Below, piece by piece: positions 17,201 to 24,769 of a stretch of DNA of 34,416 nucleotides. This DNA comes from an uncultured Oscillochloris sp. (GTDB lineage Bacteria; Chloroflexota; Chloroflexia; Chloroflexales; Chloroflexaceae), in NCBI GenBank assembly GCA_903920315.1, contig CAIXLU010000519.1:1-34416 (forward strand), written 5' to 3'. Each line of letters opens with the position of its first letter. Position 1 is the first letter of the stretch. A program made the translations under genes and the position numbers. A model generated the notes under the pieces. It saw only the letters and a program-made list of their open reading frames with translations. It had not been told where the DNA came from and did not search any database.

Positions 17201-19416
17201 GCTTCTACAGCGGTGACCGCCGCTATCCGACCAGAGATGACGGTATGCTCCGGGCCATTGATCGCGGCGATAACCACGTCGTGGGCGTAGGGCTGGAGCA
17301 GCGGCTCCACGCGGACGGGAGCGGCAAAGACCGCAACCATTCGCCCATCGCGGGGCAGTGCCTGCATCAGGCGGGCGCGTTCGGCCACCAGCCGCAGCCC
17401 ATCTTCCAGGCTAAAGACGCCAGCCACACAGGCGGCCACATATTCACCCAGACTATGGCCCAGCACCACGGTGGGCTCAATCCCCCAGGATCGCCACAGC
17501 TCAGCCAGAGCGTACTCTAGCGCGAACAGGGCCGGTTGCGTGTAGGCCGTCTCGCTGAGCAGGGTGGACGGCGGCGACCCCTCTTCCGGGTAGAGCAGCG
17601 CGATCAGCGAGCGATCCAACTGGCTGCGGAGGATCTCATCACAGCGATTGATGATTGCACGGAAGGTCGGCTGCGTTGTGTAGATCAGGCGGCCCATCTG
17701 CACATACTGTGCGCCCTGGCCGGTAAACACAAACGCGACACCGGGCGGTTGGCCGCGTGGCTGTTCGCCGCTGAACACACCGGGCGTGCGCTGGTCGGCG
17801 CGATAGGCAGCCAGTTTCGCGCTGGCTTCGGTGGCCGATGCCGCGACCACGGCGAGCCGATGCCTGAAGTGACGGCGGCCAGTATTGGCGGAGAATGCGC
17901 TATCTGCCAGCGACTCAGGCGTTCGTTCGAGATGCGCCGCATACCTGGCGGCCAGTTCGGTCAGTGCCGACGCACTTTTGGCGCTGATCGTCAGGATGTG
18001 CCGGGGGCGCTCGACCTGCGGCGCGGCTAAGGGTGGCGCGGGGTCTGGCGCGGCCTCCACAACCACGTGGGCGTTGGTTCCCGTGAAGCCAAACGAACTG
18101 ACGCCAGCAATCCGCTTCGTGGTAGGCCAAGGCATGCCCGTCGCTGAAACATGCAGCGACAGCGTTTCCCACGCAATATGTGGGTTGGGCTGGGTAAACT
18201 CCATGTGGGGCGGAATATAGCCGTGCTGGAGCATCAGGATCGTCTTGATTAACCCCGTGATGCCCGCCGCCGCTTCCAGGTGCCCGACGTTACGCTTTGC
18301 GGTTCCGATCACCAGCGGTGTCTGCCGGTGGCCAAAGACCGCACCCAGTGCTTCGACCTCAATGGGATCGCCGAGCGGCGTTCCCGTCCCGTGGGTTTCC
18401 ACGTAGGCGACGTCATTGGGTGCTACCTTTGCGTTTGCCAATGCCTGCCGAATCAGCGCCTGCTGAGCGAGGCCGTTGGGCACGGTCAAACCGCTACTGG
18501 CCCCGTCTTGGTTGACCGCCGAGCCACGGATGGTGGCCAGGATCTGATCACCATCGCTCAAGGCGTCACTCAGTCGCTTCAACACCACGATCCCACAGCC
18601 CTCGCCCCGCCCGTAGCCATCCGCCGTCGCCGCAAAGGTCTTGCAGCGACCATCAGGTGCCAGGGCGTGGATCTGCGAGAGGGCGACAAATGCGTGGGGA
18701 TTCAGGATCAGATTGACCCCACCCGCCAGGGCCATACGGCACTCGCGGATGCGCAGGCTCTGACAGGCGAGGTGGACGGCAACCAGCGAGGACGAGCATG
18801 CCGTGTCCACGGCCATACTCGGCCCGTGCAGCCCCAGCAAATACGAGATGCGCCCGGCGGCAGCATTGAGGGCGTTGCCGGTGATACTGTAGGCCGCCAG
18901 GGTGGTATCCTCGCTCGCCTCCTGCTTCATCAGTTCCGCATAGTCGTTGCCTGAGATACCGATAAAGACGCCGGTCGCCTCACCCTGGAGCCGATCCCAG
19001 ACCTGGCCGGCCCGCTCAATCGCCTCCCATGCGACCTCCAGGAGGATGCGCTGCTGGGGATCCATGCTGACGGCCTCGCGCGGTGAGATCCCAAAAAACT
19101 GCAGATCAAAGCATTCCACCGCCGTCAGGAATGCGGCCTGTCGCGTATAGCTCTTCCCCGGTGTATCCGGCGTCGGATCATAGAAGTCATCCATGTTCCA
19201 ACGCGAGGGTGGCACCTCCGTCACGGCATCCACGCCATCTAGCAGCAGTTGCCAGAATCCATTGGGATCAACCACTTGGCCGGGCAGCCGACAGCCCATG
19301 CCAATGACGGCAATGGGTTCTTCAGTGGCTGCCAGCCGCGCTTTGAGTTTTTGAATAGTCAGAAATGACGACTGTAGCGAAGCCAGTAGGTCGTCGTGGC
19401 TGGGAGTGGAAGCCAT
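11248..19416 (-). CDS. Hybrid PKS-NRPS: KS-AT-ACP-aminotransferase-C-A-PCP
   Basis: 2722 residues. Ketosynthase (about 35-460, VDTACSSS Cys near 204). Acyltransferase (GHSLGE near 653, HAFH near 757, so malonyl-specific by the usual rule). ACP (LGADSI near 981). Class III aminotransferase (about 1170-1600, GSYHGHAE, FDETITGFR and the PLP lysine in TYGKIPGGG near 1441). Condensation (HHAFSDG near 1773). Adenylation (YTSGSTG near 2246). PCP (GGHSLRAV near 2651) and an acidic tail (GDEELLKLLDEIDE). The aminotransferase should turn the beta-keto group into a beta-amine, as in MycA/ItuA and McyE. The A-domain pocket reads G-D-W-V-V-S-L-A-D-K by eye; the usual first Asp is Gly and the rest matches the beta-alanine code as I recall it. 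Proline/glycine-rich linkers carry genomic repeats. It resembles McyE without methyltransferase or final C domain. Confidence 0.93.
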   Translation of the reverse strand: MASTPSHDDLLASLQSSFLTIQKLKARLAATEEPIAVIGMGCRLPGQVVDPNGFWQLLLDGVDAVTEVPPSRWNMDDFYDPTPDTPGKSYTRQAAFLTAVECFDLQFFGISPREAVSMDPQQRILLEVAWEAIERAGQVWDRLQGEATGVFIGISGNDYAELMKQEASEDTTLAAYSITGNALNAAAGRISYLLGLHGPSMAVDTACSSSLVAVHLACQSLRIRECRMALAGGVNLILNPHAFVALSQIHALAPDGRCKTFAATADGYGRGEGCGIVVLKRLSDALSDGDQILATIRGSAVNQDGASSGLTVPNGLAQQALIRQALANAKVAPNDVAYVETHGTGTPLGDPIEVEALGAVFGHRQTPLVIGTAKRNVGHLEAAAGITGLIKTILMLQHGYIPPHMEFTQPNPHIAWETLSLHVSATGMPWPTTKRIAGVSSFGFTGTNAHVVVEAAPDPAPPLAAPQVERPRHILTISAKSASALTELAARYAAHLERTPESLADSAFSANTGRRHFRHRLAVVAASATEASAKLAAYRADQRTPGVFSGEQPRGQPPGVAFVFTGQGAQYVQMGRLIYTTQPTFRAIINRCDEILRSQLDRSLIALLYPEEGSPPSTLLSETAYTQPALFALEYALAELWRSWGIEPTVVLGHSLGEYVAACVAGVFSLEDGLRLVAERARLMQALPRDGRMVAVFAAPVRVEPLLQPYAHDVVIAAINGPEHTVISGRIAAVTAVEAALAAAGIEAQPLTVSHAFHSPLIEPMLAQLAQVVGRIKLQPPRIPLVSNLTGAMWATGYTPDAAYWCKHAREPVHFMAGVQTLVQQGHLVLEIGPKPVLAGLIRQTASDAVCLPSLMQGRDDWETMLTSLATLYTRGVEFDGKGFDRDEQRRRIPLPTYPFQQKRYWIHERDMLMSSQTPPAAVLVPGDAQNTSALAPQSLPRPARQQQLQQELVALMASAFQLPPHEIGLDVPFLELGADSIVLANAVRDVGQTYGVKLTIRQFFEDLTNIATLADYLDDQLPPPEPPPPAPPPPWGRGAEPLPNERLHHFPSPSLGEESWGGEGSSTIERIMRDQLAAMSQLMTQQLHVLGGATQMSPSTIPAPPPQPSPVGGGSHDTPPPAGGGSHDTPPPSGGRPGGGNHTPLPDTFATWKKPQTQSAQLTPRQQEHRDALVARYNQRTRRSKELTQTYRSVLADNRASAGFRPSIKEMLYPLMGERAEGAYFWDVDGNRYLDITMGFGVLLFGHAPPFVTEAVAAQLQKGLGIGPTTQMAGEVAQLVCELTGMERVTFCNTGTEAVMTALRIARTKTKRTKIAYFTGSYHGHAEITLGMAESGNEQPQAVSVFPGVPDSALAEALILEYGNPQSLDVIRAHAHELAAVLVEPVQSRHPDLQPAAFLRQLRTLTRETGITLIFDETITGFRIHPGGAQAWFGVDADIATYGKIPGGGLPIGLVAGRAPWMDCIDGGFWNYGDSSHPTAETTFFAGTFMKHPLTMAAARAILQRLKADGPALHDALNQRTTRLVNTLNAWFAAEAVPIHMVHFGSLFRFVFTSNLDLFFYHLLDKGVFIWEGRNCFLSVAHTDDDVDDLIRAIQESIAELRAGGILPEAPPQAVQSPSPLVGEGLGREASAPTILHTLPLNEAQQQLWVLAQLSNAGAVAYHDCVCFELNGHLQPAWLRQSLQQIVDRHEALRTTIDPGGQVQQVWANWRVELPVIDLAHLAEAERRPAMHAWLKETTHSPLNLATGPVLDSHLVRLAPAQHVLVLRAHHAFSDGWSWSLIVQELGQFYNALDTGIPIRPAPPMQFRDYLIWQAQQKNSPAMAEHEAYWLDQLAGPLPVLDLPTDRPRPTTTSFGGSRVTWQIPRELADQLRQLARTQGCTLFMTLFAGFAAFLHRIADQADFVIGIPVGGRFPEGSSGLVGYCTHLLPIRSQLDTHGTCVSYLQQMRRLLLNGLEHQEYPFARLYEKLNAAQGTQRSPVITVTFNLDQPLLLPTLGALDAALLAMPQETAAFDLALNVIEVNGDLACYCDYSTELFDAATIDHLLHAFQIVMAAIVANPHEVVTQLPLLSPTEQQQQLVEWNATQADYPQQCIHHLFEAQVEATPDHVALIYGEQRITFRELNATANRLAHDLIARGVGSTSPVGVMAERSPMMVASLLAILKAGAAYLPLDPTTPAARLAYILTNSGAKQLMTQRDLRERVPADVAITIIQIDTMAQAADLGTSDNPAVPVTPDHLAYILYTSGSTGQPKGVEAHHRGAINRFNWMWRTFPFAPGDVCCQKTALSFGDSIWEVFGPLLRGVPSVLLSDQVIKEPARLVELLARHAVSRLVLVPSLLRTLLDTIPDLQQRLPALRLWVCSGEVLPAALCERFHTQLPQAMLLNLYGSSEVAADVTWYDTRSANAHVDGINGVPIGRPIDNTQTYILDRHKQPVPIGVPGDLYVGGVGVARGYRDQPQLTAERFVPNPFANSERDERLYMMGDRARYRADGTIEYLGRKDFQVKVRGFRIELGEVEAALNAHPAVRQALVLARTEAMGDNQLIAYLTPQDERSNPADFDIAAIRRFVAQKLPAYMLPAVYVPLTAFPLTAGGKVDRLALPPPEAAIRTQKAAYVAPRTATESALVAIWSDVLELHAEQIGIHDNFFEVGGHSLRAVQVMNRIQEQLLVTLSLDTLFAQRTIADLAELVELDLLAQTGDEELLKLLDEIDEMPTSLRQEGI
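14521..14572. repeat. G/C-run repeat inserted in frame in the hybrid gene
   Basis: Facing runs CCTCCCTCCCCAACCCCTCC and AAGGGGGGAGGGGCTTTG form a short palindrome in the linker between aminotransferase and condensation domains. It encodes a SPSPLVGEGLGREA-type segment of low complexity. Similar runs lie at 15985-16110 and 16205-16345 in the same gene. The reading frame stays open through it. Confidence 0.65.
15985..16110. repeat. In-frame G/C-run repeat with 33-bp tandem unit
   Basis: The 23-base string beginning GGTGTGTCGTGACTCCCG occurs at 16025 and again at 16058, a 33-base period (11 codons). It encodes repeated GSHDTPPP in the linker between ACP and aminotransferase. Flanking C-runs and G-runs (CCCCCCTCCCGG..., GGGGGAGGGTTGGGGAGG) give it palindromic character like the elements at 14521 and 16205. 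Confidence 0.7.
16205..16345. repeat. In-frame G/C-run repeats in the post-ACP linker
   Basis: Two adjacent runs (CCTCCCCAGCTCTCCTCTCC...GGGAAGGAGAAGGG and CCCCTCCCCCAGGGCGGGGG) encode PSPSLGEESWGGEG and PPPPAPPPPWGRG. They follow the hybrid's ACP directly. The composition is far from the surrounding domains, and both runs look like dispersed genomic repeats captured as linker sequence. Confidence 0.6.
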
Positions 19417-19423
19417 GTCATAC

Positions 19424-19456
19424 CATTTCAGATTGCAGATTTTGGATTGCAGATTG
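19424..19456. repeat. Second heptamer array (AATCTGC type)
   Basis: Read on the minus strand, this stretch splits into heptamers AATCTGC, AATCCAA, AATCTGC, AATCTGA, then AATGGTA. It ends about 8 bases before the hybrid gene's ATG and takes the place of a clear ribosome-binding site, which I cannot find there. The rest of 19457-19582 shows no further feature. Confidence 0.6.
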
Positions 19457-19582
19457 CCGGGTACTGCATTCCAATGCGCTATGTCCGTAATACGTGTGCG
19501 GCATGTTCAACAGGAATTGGTGTTACTCTCGCTTGATCGATCCTATCAGTTCCCCTTGCGGCTTCACCACACACTGCCGTAT

Positions 19583-19636
19583 GAAAATGGTCGCTGATGT
19601 TTGGCTATCGGCTATCGGCTATCGGCTATTTTTACG
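19583..19636. repeat. Heptamer-array element (TAGCCGA)n, inverted copy
   Basis: Heptamers GGCTATC repeat at 19603-19630. The left end GAAAATGGTCGCT and right end GGCTATTTTTA are inverted, as in the element at 6891 but in opposite orientation. The right end abuts the TGA stop of the PKS gene. Both elements share the order ACGT-rAAAATAGCC, array, then CCATTTTCAT. Confidence 0.7.
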
Positions 19637-22600
19637 TCACTCCAGTGCCTGCGCTTCTTTCGCCAGCAACGCCATCAGATCGCTGGCGGACAACTGGCGA
19701 ACGTCGCCCGGATCGGGCAGCGACGGTGGCCCACTCGGCGGGGCGGGCGGGCTCGTTAGCTCAACGGCTGGACTGTCAGGTGTGGGCGCAAAAACCTTGC
19801 CGGTTAGAAATTGCGCCAGCAGTTCGACCGTTGGATAGTTGAACGCCAGGGTGGAAGGCAGGGCGTGGCCAAGGGATATTTCTAGCCATTTCTTCAGTTC
19901 AACCGCCATCAACGAGTCCATCCCCAGTTCGGCAAAGCCTTGCCGCATGTCTGGCAGGGTGCGTGCCCCGATAAGCTGGCGTACCTGCTCTTGGATGTGG
20001 ACGGCCAGATGCGCCTGTTGTTGCGGCACGGGTAGGTGCTGAAGCTCCTGCACCAGACTCGTGGCCTGGTGGATCTGTTCAGGCTGCGTAGACAGCGGGG
20101 CCACCCGATCCAGAAATGGCTGGGGGCCAGTGGTACGGTAGATACTCTGAAAGCGTGGCCAATCCACCGCAGCGACAATCACCTGAGCGGCGGTGGTGCT
20201 AAGCAGGTCGCCAAGCAACGCCAGGGTCGGGGTCGGCGTGAGCGCGGCGACGCCAGAGCGCAGGAGTTGCGCTTGCACATCCAATGCGGTGGAGCCATCC
20301 CACAAGCCCCAGTTGATACTCAGCCCCGGCAGCCCGTGCTGCTGTCGGTAGTGCGCCAGGGCATCCAAGAATCGGTTCGCCGCGCTATAGTGCGCCTGTG
20401 CCCTGGAGCCCCAGACGGAGGCGATTGAGGAAAAGAGGACAAAGAAGTCCAGTTCCAGGTTTGCCGTGAGCTGATGCAGCAGCCATGCGCCAGCGACCTT
20501 GGGGCGTGTCACGGCGGCTAGTGCATCGGCGGTGAGTGTGTGCAGCGGGTCGAAGCCTGCGACGCCAGCGGCGTGGATCACCCCGCGCAACGGGTTGCCC
20601 AGGCTGGACACCAGTGCCTGGAGTGATGCCTGATCGCTCACATCAACCGCAGCGGCCTGGATCTGCGCGCCCTGCTGCTCCATCACACGCATAGCGGCTA
20701 ACGCGGCCTCACCGGGCGCACGGCGACCCACCAAAACGAGGCTGCGCGCCCCCTGGTCTACGAGCCATTGGGCGACCTGCAGCCCCAGCACACCCAGCCC
20801 CCCGGTGATCAGATAGGTGGCGTTGGCCCGTATCGGCGGCGCTGGCCTCGGCTCCGGGGCTGGTGCCCGCACCAGACGTGCGACATAGCGCTGCCCATTG
20901 CGCAGCGCGACCTGATTCTCGTCGTCGTGCTGTTGAATGGCACTCCACAGGTGGGCCGCATCAGCGTCGGTTGCCTCAGCGGCCAGATCAACCATACCGC
21001 CCCACAGCGCCGGGTGTTCCAGCCCAACGTCCAGGCCCAGCCCCCAGAGTGGGGCTTGGGTAAGGCCGGTAATCACCTCCGCTGGCGTGGCGACCTGGTG
21101 GACACCACGTGTCACCAGCCACAGGCGGGGACTCGGCTGATCACTCTTTGCTGCCAGAAGTGCCTGGATCAGATGGATCGCACTAATGCAGCCGCGCTCT
21201 TCTGCCTGTAAGAATGTCTGCACGGATGAGGTTGCGGTGACCTGAGAATCGAGGCTCCACAGGTGCAGAATGCCCTGGAGGGGTTTCGCCACCGCCGCGA
21301 GAAGTTGCCCAAACTGCTCGGGGCGCGTGGGGTCAACCCGCCAGCAATCGCCATCATTCAGACTAAAACTGCTATCAGCAAACACCAGCAGCACCTGGAC
21401 TCCTTGCTGCTGCAGGTATGCGGCCATCTGCTGACCCAGCCCGCCGCGATCCGCCAGAATGAGCCAGGTTTCGGGATCGCTGACGACCAGCGGCGGGTTG
21501 GATGCCTTCGGCTCCCAGGCAATTGTATAGAGTTCGCGATCTTGTTCCTGGCGTGCCGACGCCTCTGCCGGGAGCAGCCGTTGCCGGAGCAGGTGTAGCA
21601 GTTCTGGCAGCCATTGCTGTTGCTCAACGGTGAGGTTGCCAAGAGCGCCGAGTTCGTGCGCCAGCTCGAATACGTCGCCATGCAACAGTTCGTCCAAGCC
21701 GGTCTGACCCGTTGGACGGTGGGTGGACGAACCAACTCTGGGGGCGAGATACTCAATCGATTCGTCGGTAAACCAGTAGCGCTCACGTTGGAACGGATAT
21801 GATGGCAGATCGGCGGTGCGTCGTGCCGGGCCAGCGACAGCCTCCCACGGGATCGTCGCACCGTGAGCGTAACACTCACCCAGACTCTTCAGCATCTGGC
21901 GCAGTTCCGGTTGACTCGGTCGCAGACTGGCCAGCCAGGTTGGTGCAATACCGGGATGTTGCGTATCCAGACATTGCTGCCCCAGGCCGATCAAGGTTGG
22001 TTTGGAGCCAAGCTCAATGAAGATCTCCACACCCGACTGGTGCAACGCCTGGATGCCAGCCTGGAAGAGTACGGGCCGCCGGATGTGGCTCACCCAGTAG
22101 TCTGCGTCCGGTGCCGTCGGCATCGCCATGCCGGTCAGGTTGGAAACATACGTGATCTTGGGTTGCGCATAGGCTACCTGCCGGGCACAGCGCACAAACT
22201 CGTCGAGGTGCAGATCTTCCATCAATGGGGAGTGGAATGCGTGCGAGACATTCAACGGCTGGCTCTGGACACCGGCTGCGTGGAGCGCTGCCGTAATCGC
22301 ATCCAGGGCGGGGCGGCGACCAGAGATCACAATAACCTGTGGCGCATTGATCCCAGCGATGGAGACATCGGTGCGATAGTCTTGAATGGCCGCTTGAACC
22401 GTCATCTCATCGGCAAAGACCGCAACCATCCCGCCTGCTTCAGTCTGAGCCTGCATCGCCCGTGCGCGGGCCACGATCAGCGTGAGGCCATCCTCTAGCG
22501 AGAAGACGCCTGCCACACAGGCAGCGACATACTCGCCCACACTGTGGCCCAACACGGCAGCGGGCCGGATTCCCCAGGATTGCCAGAGTTCGGCCAGGGC

Positions 22601-24469
22601 GTAGCCCAGGGCGAAGGTGGCCGGTTGGGTGTAGAGGGTCATATTGATCCGCCCAGCCTTGTCCGGCTCGCCATCGGGAGGGTAGAGCAGTTCGAGCAAG
22701 GAGACGCCCAACTCCGCGCCAAGCAATGTGTCGCAGCGATCAAGTGCGGCCCGAAACACTGGCTCACTGGCGTAGAGTTCGCGTCCCATACCGACATACT
22801 GGGAACCCTGGCCGGTGAACAGGAAGGCGATCTTCGGCAGGGTAGCCGGTGCCTGGCTGGTATGCGCAGCGCGCAGATTCTCTGCCATCTCCTGGCTGGA
22901 TGCGGCCACGGACGCGAGCCGGTAGGGAAAGTGGGTTCGGCCAGCGTTCGCGCTAAAGCAGAGATCGCGCAGCGAGTCGCTGGTGACGGCCAGATGATCC
23001 ACGTAGCGATCCGCCAGATCCGCCAGTGCCTCGGCGGTCTTCGCCGACAGGCAGAGGACATGGTACGGTTTCTCGTCACTTGCCAGGGCCTGTTCTGCGG
23101 CGGCTGGGGCAGACTCCAGAATCACATGGGCATTCGTGCCACTCAGGCCAAATGAACTCACGCCGGCCACCCGCCGTTCGGTGGGCCATGCAGTGCGTTC
23201 GGTGACAACCTTGATCGGCAGTTCGTCCCAGGCAATCAGGGGGTTTGGCTGGTGAAAGTGGAGGTGGGGCGGAATCTCGCCATGCCAGAGCGATAGTACG
23301 GTCTTGATGACACAGGCGACACCGGCGGCAGCCTCCAGATGGCCGATATTCGTCTTCGCGGAACCGATCAGGAGCGGTTCTGTGCGCTGGCGAAAGACGG
23401 TACCCAGAGCGTGGACTTCAATCGGATCCCCGAGGCTGGTGCCCGTCCCGTGGGCCTCAATATAGCTGACATCGTGGGGCTTGATCCGGGCTTGTTGCAG
23501 TGCCTGTTGGATAACCTGCTCCTGTGCCAGTTCGTTTGGCGCGGTCAACCCCGTGCTGGGGCCGTCATGATTCACCGCCGACCCACGAATCATGGCCAGC
23601 ACCTTGTCGCCAGCCGCCTGGGCATCGCTGAGCCGTTTGAGTACGATGATGCCGCAGCCCTCGCCCTGGCCATACCCGTCGGCTGTCGCATCAAACGTTT
23701 TACAGCGCCCGTCAGCGGCCACCGCACGCAGACGGCTGCGTGTGACCATATTCAACGGGTGCAGAATAAGGTTCACGCCACCGGCTAGCGCCAGGTTCGA
23801 CTCGCCGCTACGGAGGCTTTGGCAGGCCAGATGCAGCGTGACGAGCGATGAAGAACATGCCGTATCCAGTTGGATTGATGGCCCCTGTAACCCCAACACA
23901 TACGAAATACGTCCGGCCAGCACACTGCGGGAATTGCCGATCCCCGTATAAATGTTGGCGCTGCCCGGTGCATTCAGACTGTTGATGGCCATCTGATAAT
24001 CATCAGTACTACAGCCGATAAAGACACCCGTCCGGGTTTTGCGCAGCGCATGTGGGGGAAGATTCGCATGCTCAAGGGCCTCCCAGCAGACTTCGAGCAG
24101 CAGCCGCTGCTGGGGGTCCATCATGGCCGCTTCACGGGGGGAGATGCCAAAAAATTGCGGCTCAAACTGGTCAACGGGATGCTGGAGAAAGCCACCATAG
24201 CGGGTATAGGCTTTGTCCTCAGCATCCGGGTTCGGGTCGTAGTAGGCATCAACCGGCCAGCGACCAGGGGGCACCGCGCTGATTGCATCTACACCATCGC
24301 GGAGCAAGGCCCAATAGGCACCCAGATCAGGTGCCCCCGGAAATCTACAGGCCATGCCAATAACGGCAATTGGCTCGTAACGTGCTTTGTCAGATGCCTC
24401 CAGCCTGGCACGTGCATCTTTCAAGGCGTTTAATATTTGCTGTGTAGATGGTGGAGGATGGTGACTCAT
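19637..24469 (-). CDS. Type I polyketide synthase module KS-AT-KR-ACP
   Basis: 1610 residues from the chosen ATG ([17 protein letters not shown]). An extension to 24505 would start in the G/C palindrome and is not favoured. Ketosynthase has LDTACSSS (Cys near 204) and both catalytic His segments ([17 protein letters not shown]). Acyltransferase has GHSVGE (near 641) and HAFH (near 747), indicating malonyl-CoA. Ketoreductase has GGLGVLG (near 1226) and YSAANRF (near 1361) with an upstream structural subdomain. ACP has [10 protein letters not shown] (near 1517). No DH or ER, so it should leave a beta-hydroxyl. There is no loading domain, so the starter must come from another protein. It is followed after 220 bases by the hybrid gene, the likely next module. 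No convincing ribosome-binding site precedes the ATG. Confidence 0.93.
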   Translation of the reverse strand: MSHHPPPSTQQILNALKDARARLEASDKARYEPIAVIGMACRFPGAPDLGAYWALLRDGVDAISAVPPGRWPVDAYYDPNPDAEDKAYTRYGGFLQHPVDQFEPQFFGISPREAAMMDPQQRLLLEVCWEALEHANLPPHALRKTRTGVFIGCSTDDYQMAINSLNAPGSANIYTGIGNSRSVLAGRISYVLGLQGPSIQLDTACSSSLVTLHLACQSLRSGESNLALAGGVNLILHPLNMVTRSRLRAVAADGRCKTFDATADGYGQGEGCGIIVLKRLSDAQAAGDKVLAMIRGSAVNHDGPSTGLTAPNELAQEQVIQQALQQARIKPHDVSYIEAHGTGTSLGDPIEVHALGTVFRQRTEPLLIGSAKTNIGHLEAAAGVACVIKTVLSLWHGEIPPHLHFHQPNPLIAWDELPIKVVTERTAWPTERRVAGVSSFGLSGTNAHVILESAPAAAEQALASDEKPYHVLCLSAKTAEALADLADRYVDHLAVTSDSLRDLCFSANAGRTHFPYRLASVAASSQEMAENLRAAHTSQAPATLPKIAFLFTGQGSQYVGMGRELYASEPVFRAALDRCDTLLGAELGVSLLELLYPPDGEPDKAGRINMTLYTQPATFALGYALAELWQSWGIRPAAVLGHSVGEYVAACVAGVFSLEDGLTLIVARARAMQAQTEAGGMVAVFADEMTVQAAIQDYRTDVSIAGINAPQVIVISGRRPALDAITAALHAAGVQSQPLNVSHAFHSPLMEDLHLDEFVRCARQVAYAQPKITYVSNLTGMAMPTAPDADYWVSHIRRPVLFQAGIQALHQSGVEIFIELGSKPTLIGLGQQCLDTQHPGIAPTWLASLRPSQPELRQMLKSLGECYAHGATIPWEAVAGPARRTADLPSYPFQRERYWFTDESIEYLAPRVGSSTHRPTGQTGLDELLHGDVFELAHELGALGNLTVEQQQWLPELLHLLRQRLLPAEASARQEQDRELYTIAWEPKASNPPLVVSDPETWLILADRGGLGQQMAAYLQQQGVQVLLVFADSSFSLNDGDCWRVDPTRPEQFGQLLAAVAKPLQGILHLWSLDSQVTATSSVQTFLQAEERGCISAIHLIQALLAAKSDQPSPRLWLVTRGVHQVATPAEVITGLTQAPLWGLGLDVGLEHPALWGGMVDLAAEATDADAAHLWSAIQQHDDENQVALRNGQRYVARLVRAPAPEPRPAPPIRANATYLITGGLGVLGLQVAQWLVDQGARSLVLVGRRAPGEAALAAMRVMEQQGAQIQAAAVDVSDQASLQALVSSLGNPLRGVIHAAGVAGFDPLHTLTADALAAVTRPKVAGAWLLHQLTANLELDFFVLFSSIASVWGSRAQAHYSAANRFLDALAHYRQQHGLPGLSINWGLWDGSTALDVQAQLLRSGVAALTPTPTLALLGDLLSTTAAQVIVAAVDWPRFQSIYRTTGPQPFLDRVAPLSTQPEQIHQATSLVQELQHLPVPQQQAHLAVHIQEQVRQLIGARTLPDMRQGFAELGMDSLMAVELKKWLEISLGHALPSTLAFNYPTVELLAQFLTGKVFAPTPDSPAVELTSPPAPPSGPPSLPDPGDVRQLSASDLMALLAKEAQALE

Positions 24470-24481
24470 AGTTATAGTTTG

Positions 24482-24565
24482 GATCACCCCCCTAGCCCCC
24501 CGCACGCGGGGGGAACATACGTTACCAACCTCCCCCCGCGTGCGGGGGGATTGAGGGGGGTGATC
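24482..24565. repeat. G/C-rich palindromic repeat (family B), full copy
   Basis: CCCCCCGCACGCGGGGGG (24496-24513) and its exact reverse complement (24532-24549) sit on either side of a short centre. Outer flanks GATCACCCCCCTAG and TTGAGGGGGGTGATC are also inverted. The element lies just upstream of the PKS start. It matches the layout of the repeat at 1-60. Confidence 0.8.
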
Positions 24566-24603
24566 GGCGGGAGCTTTTTTGCGAAGATAGTTACAACTGT
24601 AGT

Positions 24604-24622
24604 GCTATCGGCTATTTTTACG
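24604..24622. repeat. Short remnant of the heptamer element
   Basis: CTATCGGCTATTTTTACGT matches the end of the element at 19583-19636, including the ACGT flank, but with barely two heptamer units. It lies between the family B palindrome and the family A palindrome, so three repeat types are packed into the 297-base gap between the PKS and ATPase genes. Confidence 0.6.
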
Positions 24623-24626
24623 TTAG

Positions 24627-24769
24627 GGAAGCAGATCTTCTTAATCATCCCATCCTAGCACCATGTCACCCTGAGCGAAGCGAAGGGTCTGTCAGGATGC
24701 CGGGATAGATGCTTCGCTTCGCTCAGCATGACATGGTGCTAGGATGCTCAAGAATTTCCACGTCCCTTA
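24627..24769. repeat. Palindromic dispersed repeat, family A, copy 3
   Basis: Outer inverted ends GGAAGCAGATCTTCTTAATC and CTCAAGAATTTCCACGTCC surround the CCTGAGCGAAGCGAAGGG / CTTCGCTTCGCTCAG core. An added nested pair CCTAGCACCATGTCA / TGACATGGTGCTAGG strengthens the hairpin. Its right end meets the stop codon of the ATPase gene, so it may act as a transcript end for that gene. Confidence 0.85.

Noticed and set aside
9146-18954. Many plus-strand open frames of 60-270 codons inside the PKS/NRPS genes
   Set aside because: They are shadows of the minus-strand megasynthases; none has recognisable domains or a plausible ribosome-binding site.
24470-24505. Twelve-residue N-terminal extension of the PKS
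   Set aside because: It would start inside the G/C palindrome; the MSHH start gives a normal PKS N-terminus.
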